NCBI GenBank assembly: GCA_029216955.1
Contig: JANAVB010012195.1
Coordinates: forward strand, 434,001 to 498,000
DNA: 64,000 nt
Direction of reading: 5' to 3'
Source of the DNA: Iris pallida
Taxonomy: Eukaryota; Streptophyta; Magnoliopsida; Asparagales; Iridaceae
Below, one piece after another: positions 1 to 11,146 of this stretch (its first letter is position 1; every line of letters begins with the position of its first letter). Made by a program: the position numbers and the translations under genes. The notes under the pieces were generated by a model that had not been told where the DNA came from, did no database searches, and saw only the letters and a program-made list of their open reading frames with translations.

Positions 1-420
1 CTGGTCTACGGGAGCGAAGCGGTACTGCCTCTCGAGATCTAGATACCCTTACTCCGTGTAGCGATCACAAATCAACTAACAGAGGAAGACAAACAATATC
101 ACCGTCTGCGAGAATTGGAGGCACTTGACGAAAAACGTCTCCTAGCTCAACAGCGTATCGAACTCTATCAAGCCCGTATATCACAGGCTTTCAACAAGAA
201 GGTCAAGCAGAGGACTTTCCAAGTAGACGACCTGCTTCTAGTAGTCAGGAGGCCGATGGTTTTGACTCACAAGACACCAGGAAAGTTCGAGCCCAAGTGG
301 GAGGGGCCTTTCATCATAGAAACGGTATACTCAAACGGTACTTACCGCCTCGCCAAACCCAATGGGAACTTGTTCATGATGCCCATCAACGGCAAGTTCC
401 TAAAGAAGTACTACTCTTGA
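1..420 (+). pseudogene. Ty3/gypsy (Tat-lineage) polyprotein, integrase C-terminus, partial
   Basis: The frame enters from the left edge and stops at TGA 418-420. It begins LVYGSEAVLPLE, the block that closes the integrase core in plant Tat/Athila gypsy polyproteins. The usual basic C-terminal domain follows (VKQRTFQVDDLL, then TPGKFEPKWEGPFII and GTYRLAKPNG). Integrase joins retrotransposon cDNA to the genome; this is only its last part, the rest being outside the window. A TAG at 40-42 interrupts the frame, so the copy is dead unless read through. I assign it to Tat because of its neighbours: an antisense extra gene, tandem repeats and a long 3' LTR follow in the order known for that lineage. 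Confidence 0.85.
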
Positions 421-559
421 CATCCTTCAGACATGTGCTTCTATCTTCACCCAACAAGAAAGTTTGTGGACCCAATCATCGGGGCTCACGTACAATTCCC
501 TTCCACAAAATCTTACGCTTCCGGAACCCAGCTGTTCCGTGGCGTTCTATCCTCCAGTA

Positions 560-840
560 GAAGGACAACCACGTCCACATTACCTCTGAGTTGTTCTTCT
601 ACGCCCTACAAAATGGAATCTTACACTCTGTAAGACTACGCTATCCATCATGTTTACCACGTCCACATTACCAACCCCTGTGTTGCCGTACATTGATCTC
701 AGAACTTCCATGTCCACATCACCTCTGAGTAGTTCCGCGTATCCCTCCAGAGTCATTCCTACCACGTCTATAACACCTCTGAGTAGGAAGATTCCATCAT
801 TTGAACCCTATATTTGCCACGTCCACATTACCTCTGAGCA
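560..840. repeat. Five diverged copies of a CCACGTCCACATTACCTCTGAG motif
   Basis: The string CCACGTCCACATTACC or a close variant starts near 567, 658, 706, 760 and 818, usually followed by TCTGAG. Spacing is irregular (about 50-90 bp). It lies between the pol stop and the antisense gene, in the element's 3' untranslated region. No coding potential is apparent here. Confidence 0.6.
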
Positions 841-965
841 AACATGTCGGTTCTCCCAAATTTATTATATGTACCTAAAAACTAAGGTGCGCAAAAGATG
901 ATAGGTCCGCACAAATAATCCAGTTCATGACAGCAAGAATGAACACACCACAAAACTTCTTATTC

Positions 966-971
966 TTTATT
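966..971 (-). terminator. Putative polyadenylation signal of the antisense gene (AATAAA)
   Basis: On the minus strand AATAAA lies about 76 bp beyond the last stop codon (1047-1049) of the antisense reading frame, in AT-rich DNA. It fits a 3' end signal for the antisense transcript. The hexamer is short, so position is the main support. Confidence 0.35.
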
Positions 972-2678
972 TAAAAGTAAAGAATTACATCCCCAGCAGG
1001 AGTTACAAATTACACAAAATAACAAAAAAATGAGAGACTACAATTCCTAAGCATCACCAGGATTGGCTGAAAGCTCTTCGATCCGACGCTTCAAGTCTGC
1101 CGCCCGAGTCTCTGCGGTCACCAGGACTCGACATTCGGCCTCTTGACGCATCATTTCTATGGCCTCAGGAGAAGTGTCATCCTCATGCTTCTCGTCCAAC
1201 TGTCGTCGCAGCTGAGCCAGGAAAAGAGCCTGGCGGGTGAAAGCCGCTTCCTCCTCCTTAGATGCTATATGTTCAGCCTGGATTCGCTCAGCATCTAGCA
1301 AGAGTTGGGCCCGCTGGTCTTCAAGGAGGCGAATCTTGGCATTAACCTCCGCTATACTGGCGACCAACGCAGCTCACAACTCTATCTTCTCCTGTGCGGA
1401 TTGAGATAGCCTCTCCACTGCAGCCTCAGCTTCGGCCACCTCACGCTTCCAGACAGCCACGGTAGCCTGATAAAAGGACTCAGTCTCAGCGATCAACTTC
1501 TCCTTTTCTGTATCTATCAGGGCGAAGAGATCATTTCGTTGGATACACTAAAACTTGGAAAGCAGCTGGTCCAACTCGGCCACTGAGGCCTCCAGAATCT
1601 CGGCCATATGATCATGGCCCTGGTGGGAACGTATTAGACTGATATGAGAAAGTGCCAGGGTTTTTACCGTCGTAAAACTCCTATTGGCATCTATCACTGC
1701 CGATACGCCCCTCTGTGGCATCTTATACACCGCCTCAATAATAAACTTCACATACTCATCTGCATCCGCCAGCACTTGCGACGTCATAGCAGGAGTTGGA
1801 GGAGCTGCTCTAGACGGCGGACCGGAAGAAGGCCCGCCGCTTCAATCTGCGAGGCTGAAACCTCGGCATCAACGGACCCTTCCTCAACAGGGCCTTAAAT
1901 TTCGCTACTAGCCCGAAGAGCCAAAAGAACAGAAAGAGCCGAGAGAGGCGTCGATATCGTACCCCAAGTAGAAGGAGCAACAAAGGGTTCCAGCAAACCC
2001 TTACCCTTCTCAAGCTCGGAGGGACCACCGGCGTTAGGGGCTACGTACCTCATCCGTCCCCAACACACTATCAGCAGGCCGTACGGGACCTTCCCCCTCT
2101 GGCAAAGCTGCGAGATCAACACTTGTTTCCTGACTCGGCTCCCTAGGAGTCAGGATCGGCGGACGAGCCTCATTTTCATCATCAAATCCCTCCGCGGGGA
2201 TAGAATTTGTCGCTGCCTCCTGGTCGGCAGCCACCTCAGCCTCCGCTGTTGGGTCTGGGTTAAGGCTCGGCAACGATACAGCCGACCTCTCCTCATCATG
2301 ACAAGGAGGAGAATCAGCCCTCTCCTCTGTTTTGATCATGTCTGTTGCTCCCGCGACAGGCTCACTCATCTCTGGAGGAACGTCATCTGAAGACGACGAA
2401 CTCTACTCCACTTCCTCATCCGGAAGCCCATTATCTGCTGGGTCCTCAATGTCAAAGGCCCCCACGGCAGCTTGAACCCTCTCGGGAACTGCTTCAACCT
2501 CAGCTTCCCTCCCGACATAATTTGGAGATACTAAAATCTCCGCAGGAACGACGTTGTCAGGATTCTCCTCCACGGAAGACATTACAATCGGAGGAATGCG
2601 CTCATCAGTAGAGCTCGCCACCTCCTTCGGTTTACTGACGCCCGATTTCGAAACTCGGGTCTTCTTCCTCAACAGTTC

Positions 2679-2743
2679 CTACAAAAGGAAAGCATATGTC
2701 ACAAAAATGACAGAAAGGGTCAGAGTGTGGAGAACGTCTTTAC
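2679..2743 (-). other. 65-bp spliceosomal intron in the antisense gene
   Basis: On the minus strand the donor is GAG|GTAAAG and the acceptor is CCTTTTGTAG|GAAC. Removing it joins two otherwise separate frames in phase 0 (VPAE to ELLRKKTRVSKSG). This shows that the antisense gene was once transcribed and spliced from its own strand. Confidence 0.65.
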
Positions 2744-5132
2744 CTCAGCAGGAACTGATTCTATTGGCATTACAGGCGGCACTCCCGTAGCCTTTGGAGT
2801 CGTCATTTTTCTCGACCTTTTTGGTGCAGATGAACCGGCTTCCGCGTCATCCCGCCTCTTCCCAGCTGGAGGATCTTCCCGAGTGCCTTCCGTTGATGCT
2901 GCAGCAGCAGCCCGATACCCCGTCAACTCTGGTAGATGATATTACCGGGCCGCCACCAACATGTTCTTCCTAGCCTCTAGCTGAGTTCCAACGATGAAAC
3001 TAGTCTCCCTATCGTAATCAGAAGACACAGTATTCATGGCGCAATACAGCTTGACGACCGAATACAAGATCTGTGGCCGAGGATTGTGAACTGGTGTATT
3101 AAAACGAACCCCAGTGCACCCGATATTGTAATATTGCCAACCCCGGGCTCCATCCAGCAAACTTCCAGCAAACCCCAGACAGTTACTTGGGTTCCGTAAC
3201 ATTAACTGGGTATAACCAAACTGGCAAGCAAACCGGCTCGGCAGATATGGCTCCAGATAACACTTATTCTGGTTGCGGTAGACCAAGTGGGAAGGCCAAA
3301 TACTCTGTAACCAACGAAATCCCCATTTCGGCAGAGTGATCGCATCTTCACCAGAGTCTTCCAAATCTTGGTCAGCCTCAAAATCTTTGAAGATGGGACT
3401 GACCTTGACGATCTCCCACCCCTGAAGATAAGACAAGACTCTCCTACAGACGGGGACGCCGGTGTGTAGCCACTTCCTCTTATAGAAGCGGCGGATAAAG
3501 GAGTCACCTTCAACGTGATCCTCTTCATGACCTGGACTCATCACGTTCGGGTGATGCAGAATTAACCATCCCATCAGATAATGGAATGGTAGCTCAGCCC
3601 GGGGAAAGTTATCATTCCTACCTCTTCCATGGATCATATCATCAGCAAAAGTCCTCAAATCCCGCAACAGGTTACACACCATCGCGGGAAGGAGAGCCAA
3701 AGGGCGACCAAAAACTAATTTCACTACTGGCAAAATGAGGTTCCGGGTTACCCTCTCCACAGAGCCAGATCCGCCCGAGAACACCCAATCCTGGAGCCAT
3801 ATCATCAAGTATGCAGTCAATACTAACTTGGATGACATCCGGTGCACACAATGCCAGAAACAGCTGTACACGTCTTCGCCACTCTCATTCGAACGAGGGG
3901 CCTTTTCGTCTAGTCGACTCATTTTAGAAGTTACTTCCGCAGGTTTCAGCCCCTGCGGAGTCGTAAACCGGATCTTCGAGGAGTCCGCCAAATCTTGCTT
4001 GAAGACATAATCCCTCCAAGTAGTCACATGAGGCTGTGACTTGCCTTTGTCCTTCCGTTGTAGCAGATAATGATGGCTCGCCACCTCTTTGAAGACGGTC
4101 ATCATCTCCGGGTCCTTCTTTTCCAGAATAAAGATCTCTTCGTTTGACGAGAAATATTCCTCGTACGGTTTCGAGCCCCAGGAAAGCTTGGACACCTCGT
4201 ACATCTCATAGAGAGCCAATCCCAACTCCCCCAGTGGAGTAAAGAAAGTGCCAGTCTGGGTATTGAACGTTTCCAAGAGCGCAAGAACCATATGCTTGTT
4301 GAGATCCACGCCGGCCTGTGTGGCACGGATAGCGGCCGTCAGCCCAATCTCTTTAAGCTCAGCCTTGAACTTCGATAACACCCAATGGGTCAACTCGTCC
4401 CACTTTAGCACGTGGTGACACCAACCTTCAACCCTAAAGCCACCTTTCGGATACATAACCTTCGATGTTAGCATCCGATTTGCAAAGGTCGAAGCACTAA
4501 AGGCAAAGGTGTCATTAGGGACCTCACTATAAAGGCTTCCAAGACGCAAAGTACGGCAACTGAACGAGGGACCGGATCGCGAGGCGGCCAAGATATCCCT
4601 TTGATTCAAAGTAACATCAATCGAAAGAGTACCCCCCACTGCCCCTCCTTGAGAAGGAGTAAGTTCCCATGACATCCTTCTCTTGGAAGCTAAATGGTAG
4701 AAGGCCATCAGCGACAATTGGCATTCAAGTTATCGTATGTACAGAACCATGCCCTTCGCAGAGAAGAACCAGTCTTCTTTGATCTTCAGTATCTTCGCTT
4801 CGGTGGAGATCAGTCGGTCACCAAACAAAAAGGCAGGTTTCAAGAAGGTCACATCCTCGGACTCAGCAGATTCCAGTTTGTCGCTCTCCATCATACTTTG
4901 GAGAAAAACAAGCGACTGATTTCGGATTTGCAGCATTCTCTTGGAAGGCTGATTCAGTAGGATAGAAGCCTTCGTGGGGTTAATAACCTCCTCGTCAAAA
5001 TTAACTCCAATTTGACAAAGAGAAGCATCCAGAAGTACTTCATTCAGCAAAGGGATAGTCATCGACACTGACACAGCAAAAATAAAAGTTAGACAAGAAG
5101 CTTTAAGAAGACAAAGTGTGTCAAACAGCCTG

Positions 5133-5367
5133 GCGCATCATCAGGGTCTAAACCCATGTGCGTCAGCAGTGGAACCTCGACGCATCATCAGGGTCTAAAC
5201 CTATGCGCGTCAGCAGTGAAGCCTCGGCGCATCATCAGGGTCTAAACCCATACGCGTCAGCAGTGAAGCTTCGGCCCATCATCAGGGTTTAAACCCATGC
5301 GCGTCGACGAAAAAGCTTCAGCACATCATCAGGACTCAAGGTCCATACGCGTCGGCGTATGTGAGTT
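5133..5367. repeat. Five tandem copies of a 47-bp unit
   Basis: Copies start at 5133, 5180, 5227, 5274 and 5321 with an exact 47-bp period. Each begins GCGCATCATCAGGGTCTAAA and contains GCGTCAGCAGTG in the first three copies; the fifth is the most diverged. The array lies between the first and second exons of the antisense gene, in the region just upstream of the 3' LTR where Tat elements are known to carry variable tandem repeats. Confidence 0.9.
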
Positions 5368-5628
5368 CTAAATATGGTACAGAAAGATATGGTAAAGAAT
5401 GATGAAACCTATCAATCACCACCGGTCGAACGTCGACGGGCGTCCAGGGGACATCATCCGCGGCAGCCTCTACAGGCTCTTTCCCTTTGCCTCGTCCTCG
5501 GCCAGCACCACCGCGAGAAGTCTTGGGAGCCATTTCGTGAAAGAAGAAAGTTAGGGTCTTTTCAAAAGAAGAACCCTAAAAGAGAAAGCAAAGAGAGGAA
5601 GAACTCTCTATCTCTCTCCATCAGATGC

Positions 5629-5638
5629 CTATTTATAG
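5629..5638 (-). promoter_or_regulatory. Putative TATA box of the antisense gene
   Basis: The minus strand reads CTATAAATAG followed by GA- and CT-rich leader DNA. The MAPKTSRGG start codon is about 95 bp downstream. The spacing suits an RNA polymerase II core promoter for the antisense gene. The box is palindromic, so its direction rests on the downstream ORF. Confidence 0.45.
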
Positions 5639-5899
5639 GCTTAGTCGCACGCGTGAACCGATAAAGTGTGACCTCAGCCGCCGCCTCGGGTTCTGTGAAG
5701 AGATAACTGCAAATAAATCTCAAAAGATCATCATTAATCTTCTTGGTTATCGAAGCGTTATCATTTGCATTAACTGAGAGGAGCATGTGCCCCATCACTG
5801 ATGCGCGGAGTATCCATGCGTCCGAACAGTCATGTGCCCCGACCACCATGATTCTTATTCAAAGTATTCCAAAACTTGACAAAAAGTTTTGAAAACTTT

Positions 5900-5907
5900 G
5901 AAGGGGG
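5900..5907 (+). promoter_or_regulatory. Polypurine tract of the Tat element
   Basis: GAAGGGGG lies 3 bp before the TG that opens the LTR at 5911. It would prime plus-strand DNA synthesis during reverse transcription. Confidence 0.55.
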
Positions 5908-6181
5908 TCTTGTAGAAGCATGGAATTTCAGGACTAGAAATCCTATACGCCAAATATTACATGCGCCAGGGAGCTCAGATGAAGTACTTGGCACAGCAAA
6001 ACGGTAAAAGCATAGATATTAAAAGAAGATTTTTATTTCATATAAAAGTCTATTACATGTCTAAAAAAAAGAGCAGTACAAAGAAGAATTTCTACAAAGA
6101 AAAGATCCTAAGTCTACAGCTAGGCGCAGCAACCACCATACACTCTCAAACAGGCGCATCTCGCCATGCGCTCTCAGCCAG

Positions 6182-6294
6182 GCGCATCCCTTCAGCATCT
6201 CAGTTATGTGCATCCTCAGTTATGTGCATCCCTTCAGCGGCTCAGTTATGTGCATCCCTTCAGCAGCTTAGTTATGTGCCGCCCTTTCAGTCAG
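6182..6294. repeat. 26-bp tandem repeat in the Tat LTR
   Basis: Units beginning GTGCATCCCTTCAGC and ending CAGTTAT start at 6182, 6208 (shortened to 16 bp), 6224, 6250 and 6276. This is a small minisatellite inside the LTR, with no ORF of interest. Confidence 0.75.
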
Positions 6295-6800
6295 GTGCAT
6301 CATGAAGTCTCAGCATATGCGCCATCAAATGCTTCGACTAACGAAGTATTTATTGAGCATAACGAGGGTGGACAATCAACCCTCTAGCTGGAGAAAGAGC
6401 TCTCTAAACCAAGGAAGAGGAGAGCACCGCAATCAACCCGCGGCTAAAGGAGCAGCTTTCAACCCAACCAGAATGAGCAACATCCACTCTAGCGGAAGGA
6501 GGAGCTCTCCCAAAGCCCAAGGAAGATGATCGAAGTACTGTAATTCCGATCTGTGGCTCTTCCAGTATAACGGAGATAAGGCTCGAGCATCCCGATCTTT
6601 GGATACAACAGGCACATTTCGCCTACCTCAGAAGACCTCAACTCCGACTTTTGGATGTAACAGTCACCTTCAAGTGCATCAATGAAGACAATGCATCGCA
6701 TCTTCACCCTCGGGGGCATCTCGTCAGCAGAATGTCCTCGAGCAAACAAGTTTATTTCGGGAGGACGTGAGAGAACGAGAAGCAAACTCTCTCCATGCCA

Positions 6801-6810
6801 CTATTTATAG
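6801..6810 (-). promoter_or_regulatory. Antisense TATA-like box inside the Tat LTR
   Basis: The minus strand reads CTATAAATAG, then a leader with GGAGAGAGTT, much like the box at 5629-5638. It may mark a second antisense start, or an older duplicate of that promoter. No good antisense ORF follows. Confidence 0.3.
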
Positions 6811-7768
6811 GCCGGGCAATTCAAACCCATGCGCCCAGTGGCTTGCTCTCCGAATCCCGTACAATGAATTTATATTAATGGTGATGAACCTGACGCTTCG
6901 AATTCAGCCAAGTCAAAATGGCTATTTAAAGCACTCGAAGAACGTAACAGTCGGACCAATAAAGACGTGTCATGCAAAGCGGATGCGCCGGTCAGACCGC
7001 GCATCATACAGATGCGCCCATCAGCACCAAACGCCTTATGAGGATATGCTCCCATGCGTCCCCATGCGCCTAGTGGAACGCAGACCGATGTGCCCACTCA
7101 AACACCCATCACATGTCAAGAACATTAAATGCTGAAGTCTGACAGAGTTGGCAGCACGTCCCCCGAGGACTGAACAGTTGACAGCTTTTTCAGAAGACGA
7201 AGCATCGCCGACGTCAGCATCATCATTACTTTCCTCCGGTGGTTACAAGCCACGTGGCCGCCCAATCGTTTTGCATGCGCCTCTGCAGCCATGCACCCAA
7301 ATCTCTGCATACGCCTCAAAAGCCATGCGCCTCAGACTTTTCTCTGATCCCTGAAGACAGAAGTCAAGTCACTACTGAAGCCCCGCATGCGCCTCAAAAG
7401 CCGTGCGCCCAGACTGGTTCATGACTCCTAAAGGTTATAAGCCAAAGTCGCCTCATGCGCCCAATCCTAGGCGCATCCTATCTGATCACTCTCCACCAAA
7501 TCCGAGATCTTTGAGCCATGGACCTACGACACGTGTCCTTTGACTCAATTCAGCCTATGAAGGGGTGCTAATCACCCAAGATCTCAGCAACTAAAAGATC
7601 CTCTCCATTGTTACGTGTCAGCGCGGTCGTAGCCCACAAAGGCAACAGAAAGGATTCAACTCCTCAATCAGAGCGCATCGCCCATACGCCTCCATCAGCA
7701 ATCACCACGTGGCATTCCCACGACCAAGCGCATCCGACATATGCGCGCATGAGCAGCCAGCCTGTAAG

Positions 7769-7778
7769 CTATAAATGG
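7769..7778 (+). promoter_or_regulatory. TATA box of the Tat LTR
   Basis: CTATAAATGG lies about 330 bp before the LTR end and is followed by a C- and A-rich leader. This is the normal place for the U3/R boundary, so transcription would start near 7800. Confidence 0.5.
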
Positions 7779-8099
7779 AGGGATTATTTTCTTCTTCCAT
7801 ATCTACAGACACCTACCGGCATACATATACAGAAACAGACCTGTGAATACACACAAAGAGGCAGATACAGACACTCAACATCTTCTCCGTGAGCTCCAGC
7901 ACCCAGAGCAACTCAGACCTTCATAGAACCGATAACCGTCGTCAGATCGTCAACGAAGTCAACGCATTACCACTCGCTCCATCGGTACAAGGGACCCAGA
8001 TAAACAAAAGTATTCTCCTAGGACTACGTCTAAGTCCTACATTGTAATACTGTTCTGTTTGTATTAAAATTTGCAATCAAAAGATTTTAATGGCAAACA

Positions 8100-8570
8100 A
8101 GGTTATAAAGTGAAACTTCAAAAATAGTTGGGTAGCGACGTCGAACGCAAGGCGTTACGAAGACTCGTTGTGATCGGATGCGCGACGACTTGATGCGACG
8201 CATAGACTGATAGTCCCGATAAAACTTGCGAAGTGAGAAATACGATTTTTGAATCGCATCATGTGTCTTGACTTTTGTTGGATGATCGCGTATGTATCAA
8301 TATACATATGCTCTAGAATTACGAGAACAAGCACTAGAGCCCAAGTTCGATCGCGAGTACGAGATGGCAAGTAATTGAGAATAAGAAGTTACACGTTAGC
8401 GTTGTTTCGATATCCAACAACTGAGCTTGGCTGAAATGCATATATTGGTGGGACGCCTAAAATATGTGTATAATTCCAAACTAAATTATATTATCCAGAT
8501 GATAATGAGACGTTGGAAATTTAGTGTTGGTTTCGATTCGAGGACGAACCTTATTTTGAGTGGTATATTA
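8100..8570 (+). mobile_element. Internal 3' tail of gypsy element E
   Basis: This non-coding stretch ends with GATTCGAGGACGAACCTTAT and GAGTGGTATATTA just before an LTR start. That pattern (TTCGAGGACGAA, then a purine-rich stretch, then TGTAA) is typical of the 3' end of plant gypsy elements. The left side is cut by the Tat LTR, so the Tat element probably inserted into E. No readable pol remains. Confidence 0.5.
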
Positions 8571-8642
8571 TGTAATGCTCCGCTCCGCACGGTGCATTAT
8601 GCTGAGTCGTTGACTCGACGAGTCACGTTGGTTGAATAAAAT

Positions 8643-8775
8643 ATATCGATGTGAATCGATATGAGAGTTACGTTGTTCCGAGCAATGCATCGAACTAATT
8701 CGATGCGAAGAGTTGCATTGTCCCAAAGAAATGCATCGAGTTGAATCGATGCAAAGTGCTGCATTGCCCCGAAGG
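8643..8775. repeat. Three tandem units of about 45 bp, each with a GCATCGA/TCGATGC dyad
   Basis: Successive units hold ATCGATGTGAATCGAT, GCATCGAACTAATTCGATGC and GCATCGAGTTGAATCGATGC. Each dyad is followed by a GTTGCATTG-like word. The dyads can form short hairpins inside the E LTR. Confidence 0.65.
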
Positions 8776-9474
8776 ATAAGTGCGTTGAGTCGCTCGAAGA
8801 TTCTAATCGAATTAACCCAAGGTGCAAGGCCGAATCGATGCAAGTATTGATTTTAGTTGGTTTCATGTGCAGGCTATTCATTTATGCTGAAATATTAGAG
8901 GTCGACATTTTGCCTCATTCCCAACGGGTCCGCAAAACCCAACTCACCACCTCGCAACGGGCTGGGACTTGGGCACGGTAAGCCAAAATCGATCAAGTAG
9001 TTCAATAAAACAAGAAGTGCTCGAATGGCTAAGTCAGAAGATTTGGCCGTACAACAAAGTTATAAAATCGAACCGCATCGGCTCGGTAAACAACAAGACG
9101 TATTGGCTGAAGGTGGGGGGCTTTGACTTTTCTTTCCTACTCCATTCCTAAGTAAAATATATCATTGTATGCTAAGTTAACCTATCGAGACCACGGGCGT
9201 GGCTCGAAGAAGAGAAACATAGTGCGTATCGAACACTAGATAGAATAATTGAAATGAATCGTACATCAAATATATAAGTCGCTATGGAACATTGAATATC
9301 ACAAAGGCGAGTGCCTCGGTGCGCAAGCCATAAGAACATGGGATAACTGTATCAATAAGAGCCTTAGCGCATGAGTCATTACGTTCCCCAGCGCACGAGT
9401 TAGTATGCTAGAATATTGTAAGACTATATCGGTGCGAGTGCCTCAGTGCACGAGCTATCACTACTAAAATACAA

Positions 9475-9975
9475 CGATTTAGCGATGGCCCTATCCGTCT
9501 AAAATCCATCGGTAATTCACATTACCGACAGATTTTCGACGGATACGGGCTGAAAAAATTCGTCGAAAATAATCTCGTCGCTAGTCCGCCGCTCTGCGAC
9601 TAATTAGCGACGGATTTTCGTTGGCAAAATAAAAACTTTTAGCGACGGCAAGCCGACGGCTTCCCGTCAATTTCGACATTTTAAATTTTTAATATATTCA
9701 TACAATTAGCGACGGATAATACGTTGTTAAAACGTCGTTAAACGCGTATCAGAGGGTTTTCGATACGCAAAATATGTCGCTAATCCGTCGCTAATCCGTC
9801 ATATACCTCGTCGGATTAGCGGCAGGTTAGCGACGGATATTCCGTCGACTTGCTCCTGGAAATCTTTCATAATTTCAGGACCTTGGCGACGGATAATCCG
9901 TCGGGTTTTAGTCGCCGATCCGTCGCTAACTGGGAATCCCCCCGTTAGCGACGGATAGTCCGTCGAAAATTGGCC
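9475..9975. repeat. Left subterminal repeats of the CACTA element
   Basis: Ten or more words of the GCGACGGAT/ATCCGTCGC type occur in both orientations, for example near 9608, 9710, 9825, 9884 and 9945. Several are paired as GCGACGGATAxTCCGTCG dyads. Confidence 0.85.
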
Positions 9976-9999
9976 GCCAGTCGGTCGGTATCTGGAAAT

Positions 10000-10290
10000 A
10001 TTTTTAAAAAAAATAGCATAAAGCTGGGCATTCTCAATATACACAATTCCAATATACCAAACACACAAATAATCCCAAGCAATTCCAATATACACAACAC
10101 AAATATTCAATATTCAATAAAACAAATATCTCAAGCACAAATATATAAAACACACAAATATTCCAATATACAAAACACAAACAATTCTAACACACAACTA
10201 TCCCAAGCATTCAAATTGTTCACACAAAACACATAAATATTCAATATTTAAACACAAATATTCAATATTCAATAAAAAGAAAATCGACTT
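10000..10290. repeat. AT-rich array of AATATTCCAATATACAAAACACA-like words
   Basis: Irregular repeats of AATATTC, CAATATAC and AACACAAA fill the space between the subterminal block and the first gene fragment. I see no gene here. Confidence 0.5.
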
Positions 10291-10327
10291 TGGCCTCAGC
10301 AAAGACTGCAAGTCAGACGATAAATCC

Positions 10328-10669
10328 TCACAGCCAGGGATCATAGTTGCGTTGAGGCATGTACCATTCTATCAGCCACTTTGCATACGAAGGCTCAATC
10401 TGGTTGAGGTCTTCTGTAGGGATAGGAGGGTCGGTCCCGATGCTACTACTCTTTGACGATGGCTCTTCCTTAACTTCAACCTTGGGAGCAATCTCTTCCC
10501 TGATGGTCATCGGTTCTTCCTTGACCTCGACCTTTGGTAACACCTCCTCCTTAACAGTCACCGGCTCTTGTTTGACGACGGGGACTTCCTCCGTGTCGAC
10601 GTCCAAGGGTTCCTTGCCTCGGCCCCTTCCTCGGCTAGCAGCACCACCTCGGGGAGTCTTGGGAGCCAT
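10328..10669 (-). CDS. Small ORF in CACTA cargo: basic RG-rich N-terminus plus charged repeats
   Basis: The product is 113 aa from the ATG at 10669. It opens MAPKTPRGGAASRGRGRGKE, nearly the same as the first exon of the Tat antisense gene at 5533. A repeated acidic block follows (VKEEVLPKVEVKEEP, then IREEIAPKVEVKEEP), then SYAKWLIEWYMPQRNYDPWL at the stop. I do not recognise a catalytic domain. The frame is open, but it could be one exon of a longer gene or a captured fragment. A second damaged start (APKTPRGG with AAG instead of ATG) lies at about 10770-10795. A relative is present at 12667-13279. Confidence 0.45.
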   Translation of the reverse strand: MAPKTPRGGAASRGRGRGKEPLDVDTEEVPVVKQEPVTVKEEVLPKVEVKEEPMTIREEIAPKVEVKEEPSSKSSSIGTDPPIPTEDLNQIEPSYAKWLIEWYMPQRNYDPWL

Positions 10670-10792
10670 CTCTCTGACAACAGAAATTTTCATATAGGGT
10701 AAAGAAATTTACTCAAATTATAAAAAAAAAATAAGAAGTTTATCAAAATTTTCAGCCACATATGATATCCACCTCGAGGAGTCTTGGGAGCC

Positions 10793-11146
10793 TTCTCATC
10801 TCCTCCACCATGGCTCTGGACCCATCTGCTTCTTCCTACTTCCTTTCTTCTTATTTGACTCTCTCAGCCATATATGATATCCAGCTCAAGTGTAGAGTCG
10901 GGGGAGAAGAAGTGGACAGGAAGAGGAGGGGGAACCAGCACAGCCGACGGCATGACCTGGAGGAAGTACAGAGGTTTTGCTGGAGGTGCTGGCAATTTTC
11001 CTAGGATGGTGTTGAGGAAAAAGTGTAGAGTCGGCCGAAGAAAGCTGTGGCTCCTCCTACTTGAGCCATATGTGGCTGAGAGAGTCAAATAAGAAGAAGG
11101 GAAGTAGGAAGGAGCAGATGGGTCCAGAGCATGGATGGAAGAGAAC
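10793..11146. repeat. Inverted repeat with about 80-bp arms
   Basis: 10793-10876 (ATGGCTCTGGACCCATCTGC through GACTCTCTCAGCCATATATG) is matched in reverse by 11067-11146 (CATATGTGGCTGAGAGAGTC through ATGGGTCCAGAGCATGG). The spacer is about 190 bp and holds two copies of AAGTGTAGAGTCGG (about 10889 and 11022). It lies directly upstream of the minus-strand ORF. Confidence 0.75.

Larger units (their letters stand above)
1047..5533 (-). pseudogene. Antisense extra gene of the Tat element (plant-mobile-domain-like, coiled-coil C-terminus), decayed
   Basis: A first exon starts with MAPKTSRGGAGRGRGKGKEP at 5533. After an intron holding 47-bp repeats, one frame runs from 5067 down to about 2034. Its core includes AYLMIWLQDWVFSG, ALLPAMVCNLLRDLRTF and FHYLMGWLILHHP, which resemble the plant mobile domain (PF10536). 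An acidic, serine-rich stretch follows, then a coiled coil (1047-1540: EVNAKIRLLEDQRAQLLLDA). In-frame stops lie at 4730-4732, 2942-2944, 2403-2405 and about 1371, and the frame shifts near 2034, so it is broken. Extra antisense ORFs downstream of pol are known in Tat elements; their function is unknown. The domain name comes from motif resemblance only. Confidence 0.65.
5911..8099 (+). mobile_element. 3' LTR of the Tat-lineage element
   Basis: Starts TGTAGAAGCATGG after the polypurine tract. It ends at the best-fitting CA near 8099, where the sequence changes character into element E. It contains a plus-strand TATA box (7769), an antisense TATA-like box (6801), 26-bp tandem repeats and many ATGCGCC-type words. 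No convincing ORF is present. The 5' LTR is outside the window, so the exact ends and target duplication cannot be tested; the right boundary could be off by tens of bases. Confidence 0.65.
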
